NCBI RefSeq assembly: GCF_051401765.1
Contig: NW_027480422.1
Span: forward strand, 23,826,001-23,890,000
DNA length: 64,000 nt
Direction of reading: 5' to 3'
DNA from: Calliopsis andreniformis
Lineage: Eukaryota > Arthropoda > Insecta > Hymenoptera > Andrenidae
In this document: piece after piece, positions 1 through 11,781 of the stretch
How positions within the stretch are numbered: position 1 is the first letter of the stretch
Layout of the letters: each line of letters opens with the position of its first letter
Notes under the pieces: model-generated
The model's input: the letters and a program-made list of their open reading frames with translations, nothing else
Databases searched by the model: none
Told to the model about the DNA's origin: nothing
Program-made: the position numbers and the translations under genes

Positions 1-663
1 CCCGGAATGTAGAAATGACCATCACTTTCACACTGGTTGCAATTATTCTTGTTATACGATGGAAAAACTGTTGTATTTATTTTGTATTTTATGCCTCTGG
101 CGTTGACTCCTAAGGCCGTAGCTATTCGATGTGTTGGAGCAACGCCCTAGAGTGAAGCCTAGGTTGCGCGGAACATAGAAATGACCATGTCTTTCACACT
201 GGTTGCAATTATTCATTTTATACAATGGAAAAACTGTTGTATTTATATTGTTCTTTATAGTTATGGCGTTGACTTCTAAGGCGGTAGCTATTCGATGTGG
301 TGGAGCAATGCCCTAGAGTGAAGCCTAGGTTGCCCGGAACGTAGAAATGACCATTACCTTCACACTTCTTGCAATTATACATTTTATACGATGGAAAAAC
401 TGTTGTACTTATGTTGTATTTTGTTCTCCTGGCGTTGAATTCTAAGTACCTAGCTATTCCAGCTGGTGGAGCAATGCCCTAGAGTGAAGCCTAGGTCACC
501 CGGAACATAGAAATGACCAGTACTTTCACACTGGTTGCAGCTTTCCTGTTATACGATGGAAAAACTGTTGCATTTTTATTGTGTTTTATGCTTCTGGCGT
601 TGACTTCCTAGGCCCTAACTACACGATCTGGAGGAGCAACGCCCTAGAGTGAAGCCTAGGCTG
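1..663. repeat. Four-monomer block, copy 1
   Basis: Four monomers start at about 1, 167, 333 and 499, typed by ATCACTTTC, TGTCTTTC, ATTACCTTC and AGTACTTTC. The same ordered set returns at 664 and 3,154. The fourth monomer carries GCAGCTTTCC in place of GCAATTATTCC, a one-base-shorter subtype that also occurs at about 3,691, 11,989, 17,625, 27,082 and 34,551. Identity to copy 2 is high until the middle of the fourth monomer (about 535), where this copy instead follows the 3,154 copy. Confidence 0.85.
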
Positions 664-1326
664 CCCGGAATGTAGAAATGACCATCACTTTCACAATGGT
701 TGCAATTATTCTTGTTATACGATGGAAAAACTGTTGTATTTATTTTGTATTTTATGCCTCTGGCGTTGACTCCTAAGGCCGTAGCTATTCGATGTGTTGG
801 AGCAACGCCCTAGAGTGAAGCCTAGGTTGCCCGGAACATAGAAATGACCATGTCTTTCACACTGGTTGCAATTACTCATTTTATACAATGGAAAAACTGT
901 TGTATTTATATTGTTCTTTATAGTTATGGCGTTGAGTTCTAAGGCGGTAGCTATTCGATGTGGTGGAGCAATGCCCTAGAGTGAAGCCTAGGTTGCCCGG
1001 AACGTAGAAATGACCATTACCTTCGCACTTCTTGCAATTATACATTTTATACGATGGAAAAACTGTTGTACTTATGTTGTATTTTGTTCTCCTGGCGTTG
1101 AATTCTAAGTACCTAGCTATTCCATCTGGTGGAGCAATGCCCTAGAGTGAAGCCTAGGACACCCGGAACATAGAAATGACCAGTACTTTCACACTGGTTG
1201 CAGTTATTCATGCTATACGATGGAAAACCTGTTGCATTTTTATTGTATTTTATGCCTCTGGCGTTGACTTCTAAGTCCCTAGCTATTCGATCTGGTGGAG
1301 CAAGTCCCTAGAGTGAAGCCTAGGTT
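664..1326. repeat. Four-monomer block, copy 2 (offset 663)
   Basis: This tandem duplicate of 1-663 lies 663 bp downstream, four monomers. It differs by a handful of substitutions, such as TTCACAATGG for TTCACACTGG and TTCGCACTT for TTCACACTT. Midway through its fourth monomer it switches to a different subtype with GCAGTTATTCATGC and GGAAAACCTG, so the duplication boundary falls inside a monomer. Confidence 0.85.
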
Positions 1327-1754
1327 GCCCGGAACGTAGAAATGACCTGTACTTTCACATTGGTTGCAATTATTCCTGTTATGCTATGGAAAAACTGTTG
1401 CATTTTTATTGTATTTTATGCTTCTGGCGTTAAATTCTAAGTCCCTAACCATGCGATCTGGTGGAGCAACGCCCTACAGTTAAGCCTAGGTTGCCCGGAA
1501 CGTAGAAATGACCATAACTTTCACACTGGTTGCAATTATTCGTTTTATACAATGGAAAAACTGTTCTATTTATTTTGTATTTTATGCGTCTGGAGTTGTT
1601 TTCTAAGATCCTAACCATTCGACCTGGTGGGCCAACGCCCTGGAGTGAAGCCTAGGTTGCCCGGAACGTAGAAATGACCATCACTTTCACACTGGTTGCA
1701 ATTATTCTTGTTATACGATGGAAAAACTGTTGTATTTATATTATATTTTATGCT
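1327..1754. repeat. Mixed satellite monomers
   Basis: These monomers have the TGTACTTTC, ATAACTTTC and ATCACTTTC types. The first two resemble monomers at 3,984-4,310 and those inside the homogenised block downstream (GCGTTAAATTC; then TTATACAATGG with CTGTTCTATTTATTTTG). No non-satellite sequence was seen. Confidence 0.8.
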
Positions 1755-3153
1755 TCTGGCGTTGACTTCTTAGGCCCTAACTATTCGATCTGGTGGAGCA
1801 ACGCCCTAGGGTGAAGCCTAGGTTGCCCGGAACGTAGAAATGACCATAACTTTCATACTGGTTGCAATTATTCGTTTTATACCGTGGAAACACTGTTGTA
1901 TTTATATTGTATTTTATGCGTCTGGAGTTGTTTTCTAAGATCCTAACTATTCGACCTGGTGGGCCAACGCCCTGGAGTGAAGCCTAGGTTGCCCGGAACG
2001 TAGAAATGACCATCACTTTCACACTGGTTGCAATTATTCTTGTTATACGATGGAAAAACTGTTGTATTTATATTATATTTTATGCTTCAGGCGTTGACTT
2101 CTAGTGCCGTAGTTATTCGATGTGGTGGAGAAACGCCCCAGAGGGAAGCCCACGTTGCCCGGAATGTAGAAATGACCATCACTTTCACAGTGGTTGCAAT
2201 TATTCTTGTTATACGATGGAAAAACTGTTGTATTTAAATTGTATTTTATGCCTCTGGCGTTGACTCCTAAGGCCGTAGCTATTCGATGTGTTGGAGCATC
2301 GCCATAGAGTGAAGCCTAGGCTGCCCCGAATGTAGAAATGACCATCACTTTCACAATGGTTGCAATTATTCTTGTTATACGATGGAAAAACTGTTGTATT
2401 TATTTTGTATTTTATGCCTCTGGCGTTGACTCCTAAGGCCGTAGCTATTCGATGTGTTGGAGCAACGCCCTAGAGTGAAGCCTAGGTTGCCCGGAACGTA
2501 GAAATGACCATGTCTTTCACACTGGTTGCAATTATTCATTTTATACAATGGAAAAACTGTTGTATTTATATTGTTCTTTATAGTTATGGCGTTGACTTCT
2601 AAGGCCGTAGCTATTCGATGTGGTGGAGCAATGCCCTAGAGTGAAGCCTAGGATGCCCGCAAAGTAGAAATGACCATATCTTTCACACTGTTTGCAATTA
2701 TTCGTGTTATACGATTGAAAAACTCTTGTATTTATATTGTATTTTATGCTTCTGGCGTTGACTTCTAAGGCCGCAGCTATCGGATGTGGTGGAGCAACGC
2801 CCTAGAGTGAAGCCTAGGATGCCCGGAACGTAGAAATGACCATCACTTTCACACTGGTTGCAATTATTCATGTTATACAATGGAAAAACTATTGTATTTA
2901 TATTGTTTTTTATAGTTATGGCGTTGACTTCTAAGGCCGTAGCTATTCGATGTGGTGGAGCAATGCCCTAGAGTGAAGCCTAGGATGCCGGCAACGTAGA
3001 AATGACCATATCTTTCACACTGTTTGCAATTATTCCTGGTATACGATTGAAGAACTGTTGTACTTATATTATATTTTATGCTTCAGGCGTTGTCTTCTAG
3101 GGCCGTAGCTATTCGATGTGGTGGAGAAACGCCCTAGAGTGAAGCCTAGGCTG
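1755..3153. repeat. Higher-order repeat, set A, copy 1 (partial)
   Basis: This segment aligns with 4,475 onward (offset 2,489) and 6,900-7,302 (offset 5,145, 31 monomers). Its marker is TTCTAGTGCCGTAG followed by GAGAAACGCCCCAGAG at about 2,100-2,145. It carries one extra monomer at 2,158-2,323 relative to the copies at 4,648 and 7,303. Near 3,050 it changes from the GCAACGTAG/ATATCTTTC monomer type to the tail of another type (TTCAGGCGTTGTCTTC), which makes a chimeric monomer. Confidence 0.8.
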
Positions 3154-3816
3154 CCCGGAATGTAGAAATGACCATCACTTTCACAATGGTTGCAATTATT
3201 CTTGTTATACGATGGAAAAACTGTTGTATTTATTTTGTATTTTATGCCTCTGGCGTTGACTCCTAAGGCCGTAACTATTCGATGTGTTGGAGCAACGCCC
3301 TAGAGTGAAGCCTAGGTTGCCCGGAACATAGAAATGACCATGTCTTTCACACTGGTTGCAATTATTCATTTTATACAATGGAAAAACTGTTGTATTTATA
3401 TTGTTCTTTATAGTTATGGCGTTGACTTCTAAGGCGGTAGCTATTCGATGTGGTGGAGCAATGCCCTAGAGTGAAGCCTAGGTTGCCCGGAACGTAGAAA
3501 TGACCATTACCTTCACACTTCTTGCAATTATACATTTTATACGATGGAAAAACTGTTGTACTTATGTTGTATTTTGTTCTCCTGGCGTTGAATTCTAAGT
3601 ACCTAGCTATTCCATCTGGTGGAGCAATGCCCTAGAGTGAAGCCTAGGTCACCCGGAACATAGAAATGACCAGTACTTTCACACTGGTTGCAGCTTTCCT
3701 GTTATACGATGGAAAAACTGTTGCATTTTTATTGTATTTTATGCTTCTGGGGTTGACCTCTAAGTCCCTAGCTATTCGATCTGGCGGAGCAGCGCCCTAC
3801 AGCGAAACCTAGGTTG
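3154..3816. repeat. Four-monomer block, copy 3 (offset 2,490 from copy 2)
   Basis: The same four monomer types as 1-663 appear in the same order. The block lies 2,490 bp (15 monomers) after copy 2 and about 3,153 bp (19 monomers) after copy 1. Its fourth monomer carries the short GCAGCTTTCC subtype, as in copy 1. It then runs into TTCTGGGGTTGACC and a GGCGGAGCAGCGCC motif that recurs in the homogenised block. Confidence 0.85.
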
Positions 3817-4474
3817 CCCGGTATGTAGAAATGACCTTTACTTTCACACTGTTTGCAAATATACATTATATACGATGGAAGAGCTGTTGTATTTATACTG
3901 TATTTTATGCTTCTGGCGTTGACTTCTTAGGCCCTAACTATTCGATCTGGTCGGACAATGCCCTAGAGTGAAGCCTAGGTTACCCGGGACGTAGAAATGA
4001 CCTGTACTTTCACATTGGTTGCAATTATTCCTGTTATACTATGGAAAAACTGTTGCATTTTTATTGTATTTTATGCTTCTGGCGTTAAATTCTAAGTCCC
4101 TAACCATGCGATCTGGTGGAGCAACGCCCTACAGTTAAGCCTAGGTTGCCCGGAACGTAGAGATGACCATAACTTTCACACTGGTTGCAATTATTCGTTT
4201 TATACAATGGAAAAACTGTTCTATTTATTTTGTATTTTATGCTTCGGGCGTTGACATCTAAGGCCCTAACTATTCGATCTGGTGAAGCAACGCTCTAGAG
4301 TGAAGCCTAGGTTGCGCGGAACGTAGAAATGACCATTGCCTTCACAGTCCTTGCAATTATACATTTTATACAATGGAAAAACTGTTGTATTTATATTGTT
4401 CTTTATAGTTATGGCGTTGACTTCTAAGGCTGTAGCTATTCGATGTGGTGGAGCAATGCCCTAGAGTGAAGCCT
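3486..4474. repeat. Monomers ancestral to the homogenised block (50-monomer offset)
   Basis: The order ATTACCTTC, AGTACTTTC (short subtype), then GGTATGTAGAAATGACC with TTTACTTTC matches 11,790-12,290 at an offset of 8,298 bp, 50 monomers. The next monomers (TGTACTTTC, ATAACTTTC, ATTGCCTTC) match 12,622-12,980. This links set A to the large block at 11,782-30,045. The last part, to 4,474, is a TTGTTCTTTATAG monomer typical of set A. Confidence 0.8.
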
Positions 4475-6600
4475 AGGTAGCCCGGAACGTAGAAATGACC
4501 ATCACTTTCACACTGGTTGCAATTATTCTTGTTATACGATGGAAAAACTGTTGTATTTATATTATATTTTATGCTTCAGGCGTTGACTTCTAGTGCCGTA
4601 GTTATTCGATGTGGTAGAGAAACGCCCCAGAGAGAAGCCCACGTTGCCCGGAATGTAGAAATGACCATCACTTTCACAATGGTTGCAATTATTCTTGTTA
4701 TACGATGGAAAAACTGTTGTATTTATTTTGTATTTTATGCCTCTGGCGTTGACTCCTAAGGCCGTAGCTATTCGATGTGTTGGAGCAACGCCCTAGAGTG
4801 AAGCCTAGGTTGCCCGGAACGTAGAAATGACCATGTCTTTCACACTGGTTGCAATTATTCATTTTATACAATGGAAAAACTGTTGTATTTATATTGTTCT
4901 TTATAGTTATGGCGTTGACTTCTAAGGCCGTAGCTATTCGATGTGGTGGAGCAATGCCCTAGTGTGAAGCCTAGGATGCCAGCAAAGTAGAAATGACCAT
5001 ATCTTTCACACTGTTTGCAATTATTCCTGTTATACGATTGAAAAACTGTTGTATTTATATTGTATTTTATGCCTCTGGCGTTGACTCCTAAGGCCGTAGC
5101 TATTCGATGTGTTGGAGCAACGCCCTAGAGTGAAGCCTAGGTTGCCCGGAACGTAGAAATGACCATGTCTTTCACACTGGTTGCAATTATTCATTTTATA
5201 CAATGGAAAAACTGTTGTATTTATATTGTTCTTTATAGTTATGGCGTTGACTTCTAAGGCCGTAGCTATTCGATGTGGTGGAGCAATGCCCTAGAGTGAA
5301 GCCTAGGATGCCCGCAAAGTAGAAATGACCATATCTTTCACACTGTTTGCAATTATTCCTGTTATACGATTGAAAAACTGTTGTATTTATATTGTATTTT
5401 ATGCTTCTGGCGTTGACTTCTAAGGCCGCAGCTATCCGATGTGGTGGAGCAACGCCCAAGAGTGAAGCCTAGGTTGCCCGGAACGTAGAAATGACCATCA
5501 CGTTCACACTGGTTGCAATTATTCCTGTTATACAATGGAAAAACTGTTGTATTTATATTGTTTTTTATAGTTATGGCGTTGACTTCTAAGGCCGTAGCTA
5601 TTCGATGTGGTGGAGCAATGCCCTAGAGTGAAGCCTAGGATGCCCGCAACGTAGAAATGACCATATCTTTCACACTGTTTGCAATTATTCCTGGTATACG
5701 ATTGAAGAACCGTTGTATTTATATTGTATTTTATGCTTCTGGCGTTGACTTCTAAGGCCGCAGCTATCCGATGTGGTGGAGCAACGCCCTAGAGTGAAGC
5801 CTAGGTTGTCCGGAACGAAGAAATGACCATACCTTTCACACTGGTTGCAATTATTCCTGTTATACAAGGGAAAAACTGTTGTATTTATATTTTATTTTAT
5901 GCTTCTGGCGTTGACTTCTTAGGCCCTAACTATACGATCTGGAGGAGCAACGCCCTAGAGTGAAGCCTAGGCAGCCCGGAATGTAGAAATGACCATCACT
6001 TTCACAATGGTTGCAATTATTCTTGTTATACGATGGAAAAACTGTTGTATTTATTTTGTATTTTATGCTTCTGACGTTGACTCCTAACGCCGTAGCTGTT
6101 CGATGTGTTGGAGCAACGCCCTAGAGTGAAGCCCAGGTTGCCCGGAACGTAGAAATGACCATGTCTTTCACACTGGTTGCAATTATTCGTTTTATACAAT
6201 GGAAAAACTGTTCTATTTATTTTGTATTTTATGCTTCGGGCGTTGACATCTAAGGCCCAAACTATTCGATCTGGTGGAGCAACGCTCTAGAGTGAAGCCT
6301 AGGTTGCCCGGAACTTAGAAATGACCATCACCTTCACTCTGGTTGCAATTATTCCTGTTATACGATGGAAATACAGTGGTATTTATATTGTACTTTATGC
6401 TTCTGGCGTAGGCTTCTTAGGCCCTAATTATTCGATGTGGGGGAACCACACCCTAGACTGAAGCCTAGGTTGCCCGGAACGTAGAAATGACCATCACTTT
6501 CACACTGGTTGCAATTATTCCTGTTATACGATGGAAAAACTGTTGTATTTATGTTGTATTTTATGTTTCTGGTGTAGACTTCTTAGGCCCTAGCTATTCG
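4475..6600. repeat. Higher-order repeat, set A, copy 2
   Basis: This stretch of about 2.1 kb (13 monomers) is repeated almost exactly at 7,131-9,256. The offset is 2,656 bp before about 5,550 and 2,655 bp after it, because of one lost base in the later copy near 8,215. Useful markers are GAGAAACGCCCCAGAG (about 4,616), GGTATACGATTGAAGAACC (about 5,693) and the GGAAATACAGTGG monomer at about 6,366. The last is followed by GGGGGAACCACACC. Confidence 0.9.
4814..5477. repeat. Two-monomer tandem duplication inside set A
   Basis: A dimer of a TGTCTTTC monomer and an ATATCTTTC monomer (with ACGATTGAAAAACTG) occupies 4,814-5,145 and again 5,146-5,477, offset 332. The two dimers are nearly identical. 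They differ mainly at CCAGCAAAG versus CCCGCAAAG and in the second half of the last monomer. The same pair occurs in the next set A copy at 7,470-8,133. Confidence 0.85.
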
Positions 6601-7130
6601 ATGTGGTGGAGCAATGCCCTAGAGTGAAGCCTAGGTAGCCCGGAACGTAGAAATGACCATCACTTTCACACTGGTTGCAATTATTCTTGTTATACGATGG
6701 AAAAACTGTTGTATTTATATTATATTTTATGCTTCAGGCGTTGTCTTCTAGGGCCGTAGCTATTCGATGTAGTGGAGAAACGCCCTAGAGTGAAGCCTAG
6801 GTTGCCCGGAACGTAGAAATGGCCATAGCTTTCACACTGGTTGCAATTATTCCTGTTATACGATGGAAAAACTGTTGTATTTCTATTGTATTTTATGCTT
6901 CTGGCGTTGACTTCTTAGGCCCTAACTATTCGATCTGGTGGAGCAACGCCCTAGGGTGAAGCCTAGGTTGCCCGGAACGTAGAAATGACCATAACTTTCA
7001 TACTGGTTGCAATTATTCGTTTTATACCGTGGAAACACTGTTGTATTTATATTGTATTTTATGCGTCTGGAGTTGTTTTCTAAGATCCTAACTATTCGAC
7101 CTGGTGGGCCAACGCCCTGGAGTGAAGCCT
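6601..7130. repeat. Satellite monomers between set A copies
   Basis: Three monomers with ATCACTTTC, ATAGCTTTC and ATAACTTTC types. From about 6,900 the sequence is a copy of 1,755 onward (offset 5,145), including the rare TTATACCGTGGAAACACTG motif. Nothing other than satellite is present. Confidence 0.8.
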
Positions 7131-9256
7131 AGGTTGCCCGGAACGTAGAAATGACCATCACTTTCACACTGGTTGCAATTATTCTTGTTATACGATGGAA
7201 AAACTGTTGTATTTATATTATATTTTATGCTTCAGGCGTTGACTTCTAGTGCCGTAGTTATTCGATGTGGTGGAGAAACGCCCCAGAGGGAAGCCCACGT
7301 TGCCCCGAATGTAGAAATGACCATCACTTTCACAATGGTTGCAATTATTCTTGTTATACGATGGAAAAACTGTTGTATTTATTTTGTATTTTATGCCTCT
7401 GGCGTTGACTCCTAAGGCCGTAGCTATTCGATGTGTTGGAGCAACGCCCTAGAGTGAAGCCTAGGTTGCCCGGAACGTAGAAATGACCATGTCTTTCACA
7501 CTGGTTGCAATTATTCATTTTATACAATGGAAAAACTGTTGTATTTATATTGTTCTTTATAGTTATGGCGTTGACTTCTAAGGCCGTAGCTATTCGATGT
7601 GGTGGAGCAATGCCCTAGAGTGAAGCCTAGGATGCCCGCAAAGTAGAAATGACCATATCTTTCACACTGTTTGCAATTATTCCTGTTATACGATTGAAAA
7701 ACTGTTGTATTTATATTGTATTTTATGCCTCTGGCGTTGACTCCTAAGGCCGTAGCTATTCGATGTGTTGGAGCAACGCCCTAGAGTGAAGCCTAGGTTG
7801 CCCGGAACGTAGAAATGACCATGTCTTTCACACTGGTTGCAATTATTCATTTTATACAATGGAAAAACTGTTGTATTTATATTGTTCTTTATAGTTATGG
7901 CGTTGACTTCTAAGGCCGTAGCTATTCGATGTGGTGGAGCAATGCCCTAGAGTGAAGCCTAGGATGCCCGCAAAGTAGAAATGACCATATCTTTCACACT
8001 GTTTGCAATTATTCCTGTTATACGATTGAAAAACTGTTGTATTTATATTGTATTTTATGCTTCTGGCGTTGACTTCTAAGGCCGCAGCTATCCGATGTGG
8101 TGGAGCAACGCCCAAGAGTGAAGCCTAGGTTGCCCGGAACGTAGAAATGACCATCACGTTCACACTGGTTGCAATTATTCCTGTTATACAATGGAAAAAC
8201 TGTTGTATTTATATTCTTTTTATAGTTATGGCGTTGACTTCTAAGGCCGTAGCTATTCGATGTGGTGGAGCAATGCCCTAGAGTGAAGCCTAGGATGCCC
8301 GCAACGTAGAAATGACCATATCTTTCACACTGTTTGCAATTATTCCTGGTATACGATTGAAGAACTGTTGTATTTATATTGTATTTTATGCTTCTGGCGT
8401 TGACTTCTAAGGCCGCAGCTATCCGATGTGGTGGAGCAACGCCCTAGAGTGAAGCCTAGGTTGTCCGGAACGAAGAAATGACCATACCTTTCACACTGGT
8501 TGCAATTATTCCTGTTATACAAGGGAAAAACTGTTGTATTTATATTTTATTTTATGCTTCTGGCGTTGACTTCTTAGGCCCTAACTATACGATCTGGAGG
8601 AGCAACGCCCTAGAGTGAAGCCTAGGCAGCCCGGAATGTAGAAATGACCATCACTTTCACAATGGTTGCAATTATTCTTGTTATACGATGGAAAAACTGT
8701 TGTATTTATTTTGTATTTTATGCTTCTGACGTTGACTCCTAACGCCGTAGCTATTCGATGTGTTGGAGCAACGCCCTAGAGTGAAGCCCAGGTTGCCCGG
8801 AACGTAGAAATGACCATGTCTTTCACACTGGTTGCAATTATTCGTTTTATACAATGGAAAAACTGTTCTATTTATTTTGTATTTTATGCTTCGGGCGTTG
8901 ACATCTAAGGCCCAAACTATTCGATCTGGTGGAGCAACGCTCTAGAGTGAAGCCTAGGTTGCCCGGAACTTAGAAATGACCATCACCTTCACTCTGGTTG
9001 CAATTATTCCTGTTATACGATGGAAATACAGTGGTATTTATATTGTACTTTATGCTTCTGGCGTAGGCTTCTTAGGCCCTAATTATTCGATGTGGGGGAA
9101 CCACACCCTAGACTGAAGCCTAGGTTGCCCGGAACGTAGAAATGACCATCACTTTCACACTGGTTGCAATTATTCCTGTTATACGATGGAAAAACTGTTG
9201 TATTTATGTTGTATTTTATGTTTCTGGTGTAGACTTCTTAGGCCCTAGCTATTCGA
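7131..9256. repeat. Higher-order repeat, set A, copy 3
   Basis: This near-identical copy of 4,475-6,600 lies 16 monomers downstream. The match ends near 9,256: this copy has GATCTGGAGGAACAACG where the earlier one has GATGTGGTGGAGCAATG. The dimer duplication is preserved at 7,470-8,133, so it arose before this larger duplication. Confidence 0.9.
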
Positions 9257-10439
9257 TCTGGAGGAACAACGCCCTAGAGTGAAGTCTAGGTTGCCCGGAA
9301 CGTAGAAATGACCATCACTTTCACACTGGTTGCAATTATTCTTGTTATACGATGGAAAAACTGATGTATTTATATTATATTTTATGCTTCAGGCGTTGAC
9401 TTCTAGTGCCGTAGTTATTCGATGTGGTGGAGAAACGACCTAGAGTGAAGCCTACGTTGCCCGGAATGTAGAAATGACCATCACTTTCACAATGGTTGCA
9501 ATTATTCTTGTTATACGATGGAAAAACTGTTGTACTTTTATTGTATTTTATGCTTCTGGGGTTGACTTCTAAGTCCCTAGCTATTCGATCTGGCAGAGCA
9601 GCGCCCTACAGCGAAACCTAGGTTACCCGGTACGTAGAAATGACCTTTACTTTCACACTGTTTGCAAATATACATTAGATACGATGGGAGAACTGTTGTA
9701 TTTATATTGTATTTTATGCTTCTGGCGTTGACTTCATAGGCCCTAACTATTCGTTCTGGTGGAGCAACGCTCTAGAGTGAAGCCTAGGTTGCCCTGAACG
9801 TAGAAATGACCATTACCTTCACACTGCTTGGAATTATACATTTTATACGATGGAAAAATTGTTGTGCTTATATTGTATGTTATGCCTCTGGCGTTGGCTC
9901 CTAATGCCGTAGCTATTCGATGTGGTGGAGCAACGCCCTAGCGTGAAGCCCAGGTTGCCCGGAACGTAGAAATAACCATTACTTCCACACTGTTTGCAAT
10001 TATTCATTTTATACAAGGGAAAAACTGTTGTATTTATATTTTATTTTATGCTTCTGGCGTTGACTTCCTGGGCCCTAACTATTCTATCTGGAGGAGCAAC
10101 GCCCTAGAGTGAAGCCTAGGTTGCCCGGAATGCAGAAATGACCATCACTTTGACCCTGGTGGCAATTACTCCTGTTATACGATGGACAAACTGTTGGATT
10201 TTTAATGTACTTTATGCTTCTGGCGTTGACTTCTACGGCACTATGCATTCGATCTGGTGGAGCAACGCCCTAGAGTGAAGCCTAGGTTTCCCGGAATGTA
10301 GAAATGACCATCACTCTCACACTGGTTGCAATTATTCTTGTTATACGATGGAAAAACTGTTGTATTTATTTTGTATTTAATGCTTCTGGCGTTGACTTCT
10401 TAGGCCCTAACTATTCGATTTGGTGGAATAACGCGCTAG
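9257..10439. repeat. Diverged satellite monomers, left flank of the homogenised block
   Basis: About seven monomers of mixed type. A fourth copy of the CTAGTGCCGTAG marker is at about 9,403, 13 monomers after the one at 7,246. At 10,013-10,185 a monomer pair (CAAGGGAAAAACTG; then CTTCCTGGGCCC and GGAATGCAGAAATGACC) matches 29,929-30,090, at the far end of the homogenised block. No foreign sequence was seen. Confidence 0.75.
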
Positions 10440-10905
10440 GATGAAGCCTAGGTTGCCCGTAACGTAGAAATGACCATAACTTTCATACTGGTTGCAATTA
10501 TTCCTCTTATACCGTGGAAAAACTGTTGTATTTATATTGTATTTTATGAGTCTGGAGTTGTTTTCTAAGGCCCTAACTATTCGGCCAGGTGGACCAACGC
10601 CCTAGAGTGAAGCATAGGTTGCACGGAACGTAGAAATGCCCATTACTTTCACACTGGTTGTAATTATTCCTGTTATACGATGTAATAACTGTTGTATTTT
10701 TATTTTATTTTGTGCTTCTGGCGTTGACTTCTAAGGTCCTAGCTATTCGATCTGGTGGAGCAACGCTCTAGAGTGAAGCCTAGGTTGCCCGGAACTTAGA
10801 AATGACCATCACCTTCACTCTGGTTGCAATTATTCCCGTTATACGATGGAAAAACTGTGGTGTTTATATTGTATTTTATGCTTCTGGCGTAGGCGTCTTA
10901 GGCCC
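10440..10905. repeat. Three-monomer segment resembling homogenised-block monomers
   Basis: Three consecutive monomers occur here in the order they take in every unit of the homogenised block: GTAACGTAG with TTCATACTGG, then GCACGGAACGTAGAAATGCCC, then GGAACTTAG with ATCACCTTCACTCTGG. The equivalent position in the first full unit is 3,153 bp (19 monomers) downstream, with anchor GAAATGCCC at 10,633 and 13,786. This copy is more diverged than the block units are from one another, so it looks like an older relative. Confidence 0.75.
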
Positions 10906-11781
10906 TAACTATTCGATCTGGGGGAGCAACGCCCTAGGGTGAAGCCTAGGTTGCCCGGAACGTAGAAATGACCATAACTTTCATAGTGGTTGCAATTATT
11001 CGTTTTATACCGTGGAAAAACTGTTGTATTTATATTGTATTTTATGCGTCTGAAGTTGTTTTCTAAGGCCCTATCTATTCGACCTGGTGGACCAACGCCC
11101 TAGAGTGAAGCCTAGGTTGCCCGGAACGTATAAATGACCATAACTTTCACTCTGGTTGCAATTATTCGTTTTATACAATGGAAAAACTGTTCTATTTATT
11201 TTGTATTTTATGCTTCGGGCGTTGACTTCTAAGGCCCTAACCATTCGATCGGGTGGAGCAACGCCCTAGAGTGAAGCCTAGGTTACCGGAAACATAGAAA
11301 TGACCAGTACTTTCACACTGGATGCAGTTATTCCTGTTATACGGTGGAAAAACTGTTGCATTTTTATTGTATTTTATGCCTCTGGCGTTGACTTCTAAGT
11401 CCCTAGGTATTCGATCTAGTGGAGCAAGGCCCTAGAGCGAAGCCTAGGTTGCCCAGAACGTAGATATGACCTGTTCTTTCAAACTGGTTGCAATTATTCC
11501 TGTTATACTATGGAAAAACTGGTGCATTTTTATTGCATTTTATGCTTCTGCCGTTAAATTCTAAGTCCCTAACTATGCGATCTGGTGGAGCAACGTCCTA
11601 CAGTTAAGCCTAGGCTGCCGAAAACGTAGAAATGACCATAACTTTCACACTGGTTGCAATTATCCGTTTTATACAATGGAAAAAATGTTCTCTTTATTTT
11701 ATATTTTATGCTTCGGGCGTTGACATCTAAGGCCCTAACTATTCGATCTGGTGAAGCCACGCCCTAGGGTGAAGCCTAGGT
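10906..11781. repeat. Diverged satellite monomers
   Basis: About five monomers of ATAACTTTC, AGTACTTTC and TGTTCTTTC types, with many private substitutions (CCGAAAACGTAG, AAAAATGTTCTC). They are individually unlike the adjacent homogenised monomers. Nothing else is visible. Confidence 0.75.

Noticed and set aside
2028..7415. Recurring 69-80 codon frames at 2,028, 4,517 and 7,173 that look like a small gene family with hydrophobic ends
   Set aside because: They lie at the same phase of the repeat in HOR copies. Their hydrophobic look comes from translating the AT-rich half of the monomer. No conservation beyond nucleotide identity is evident.
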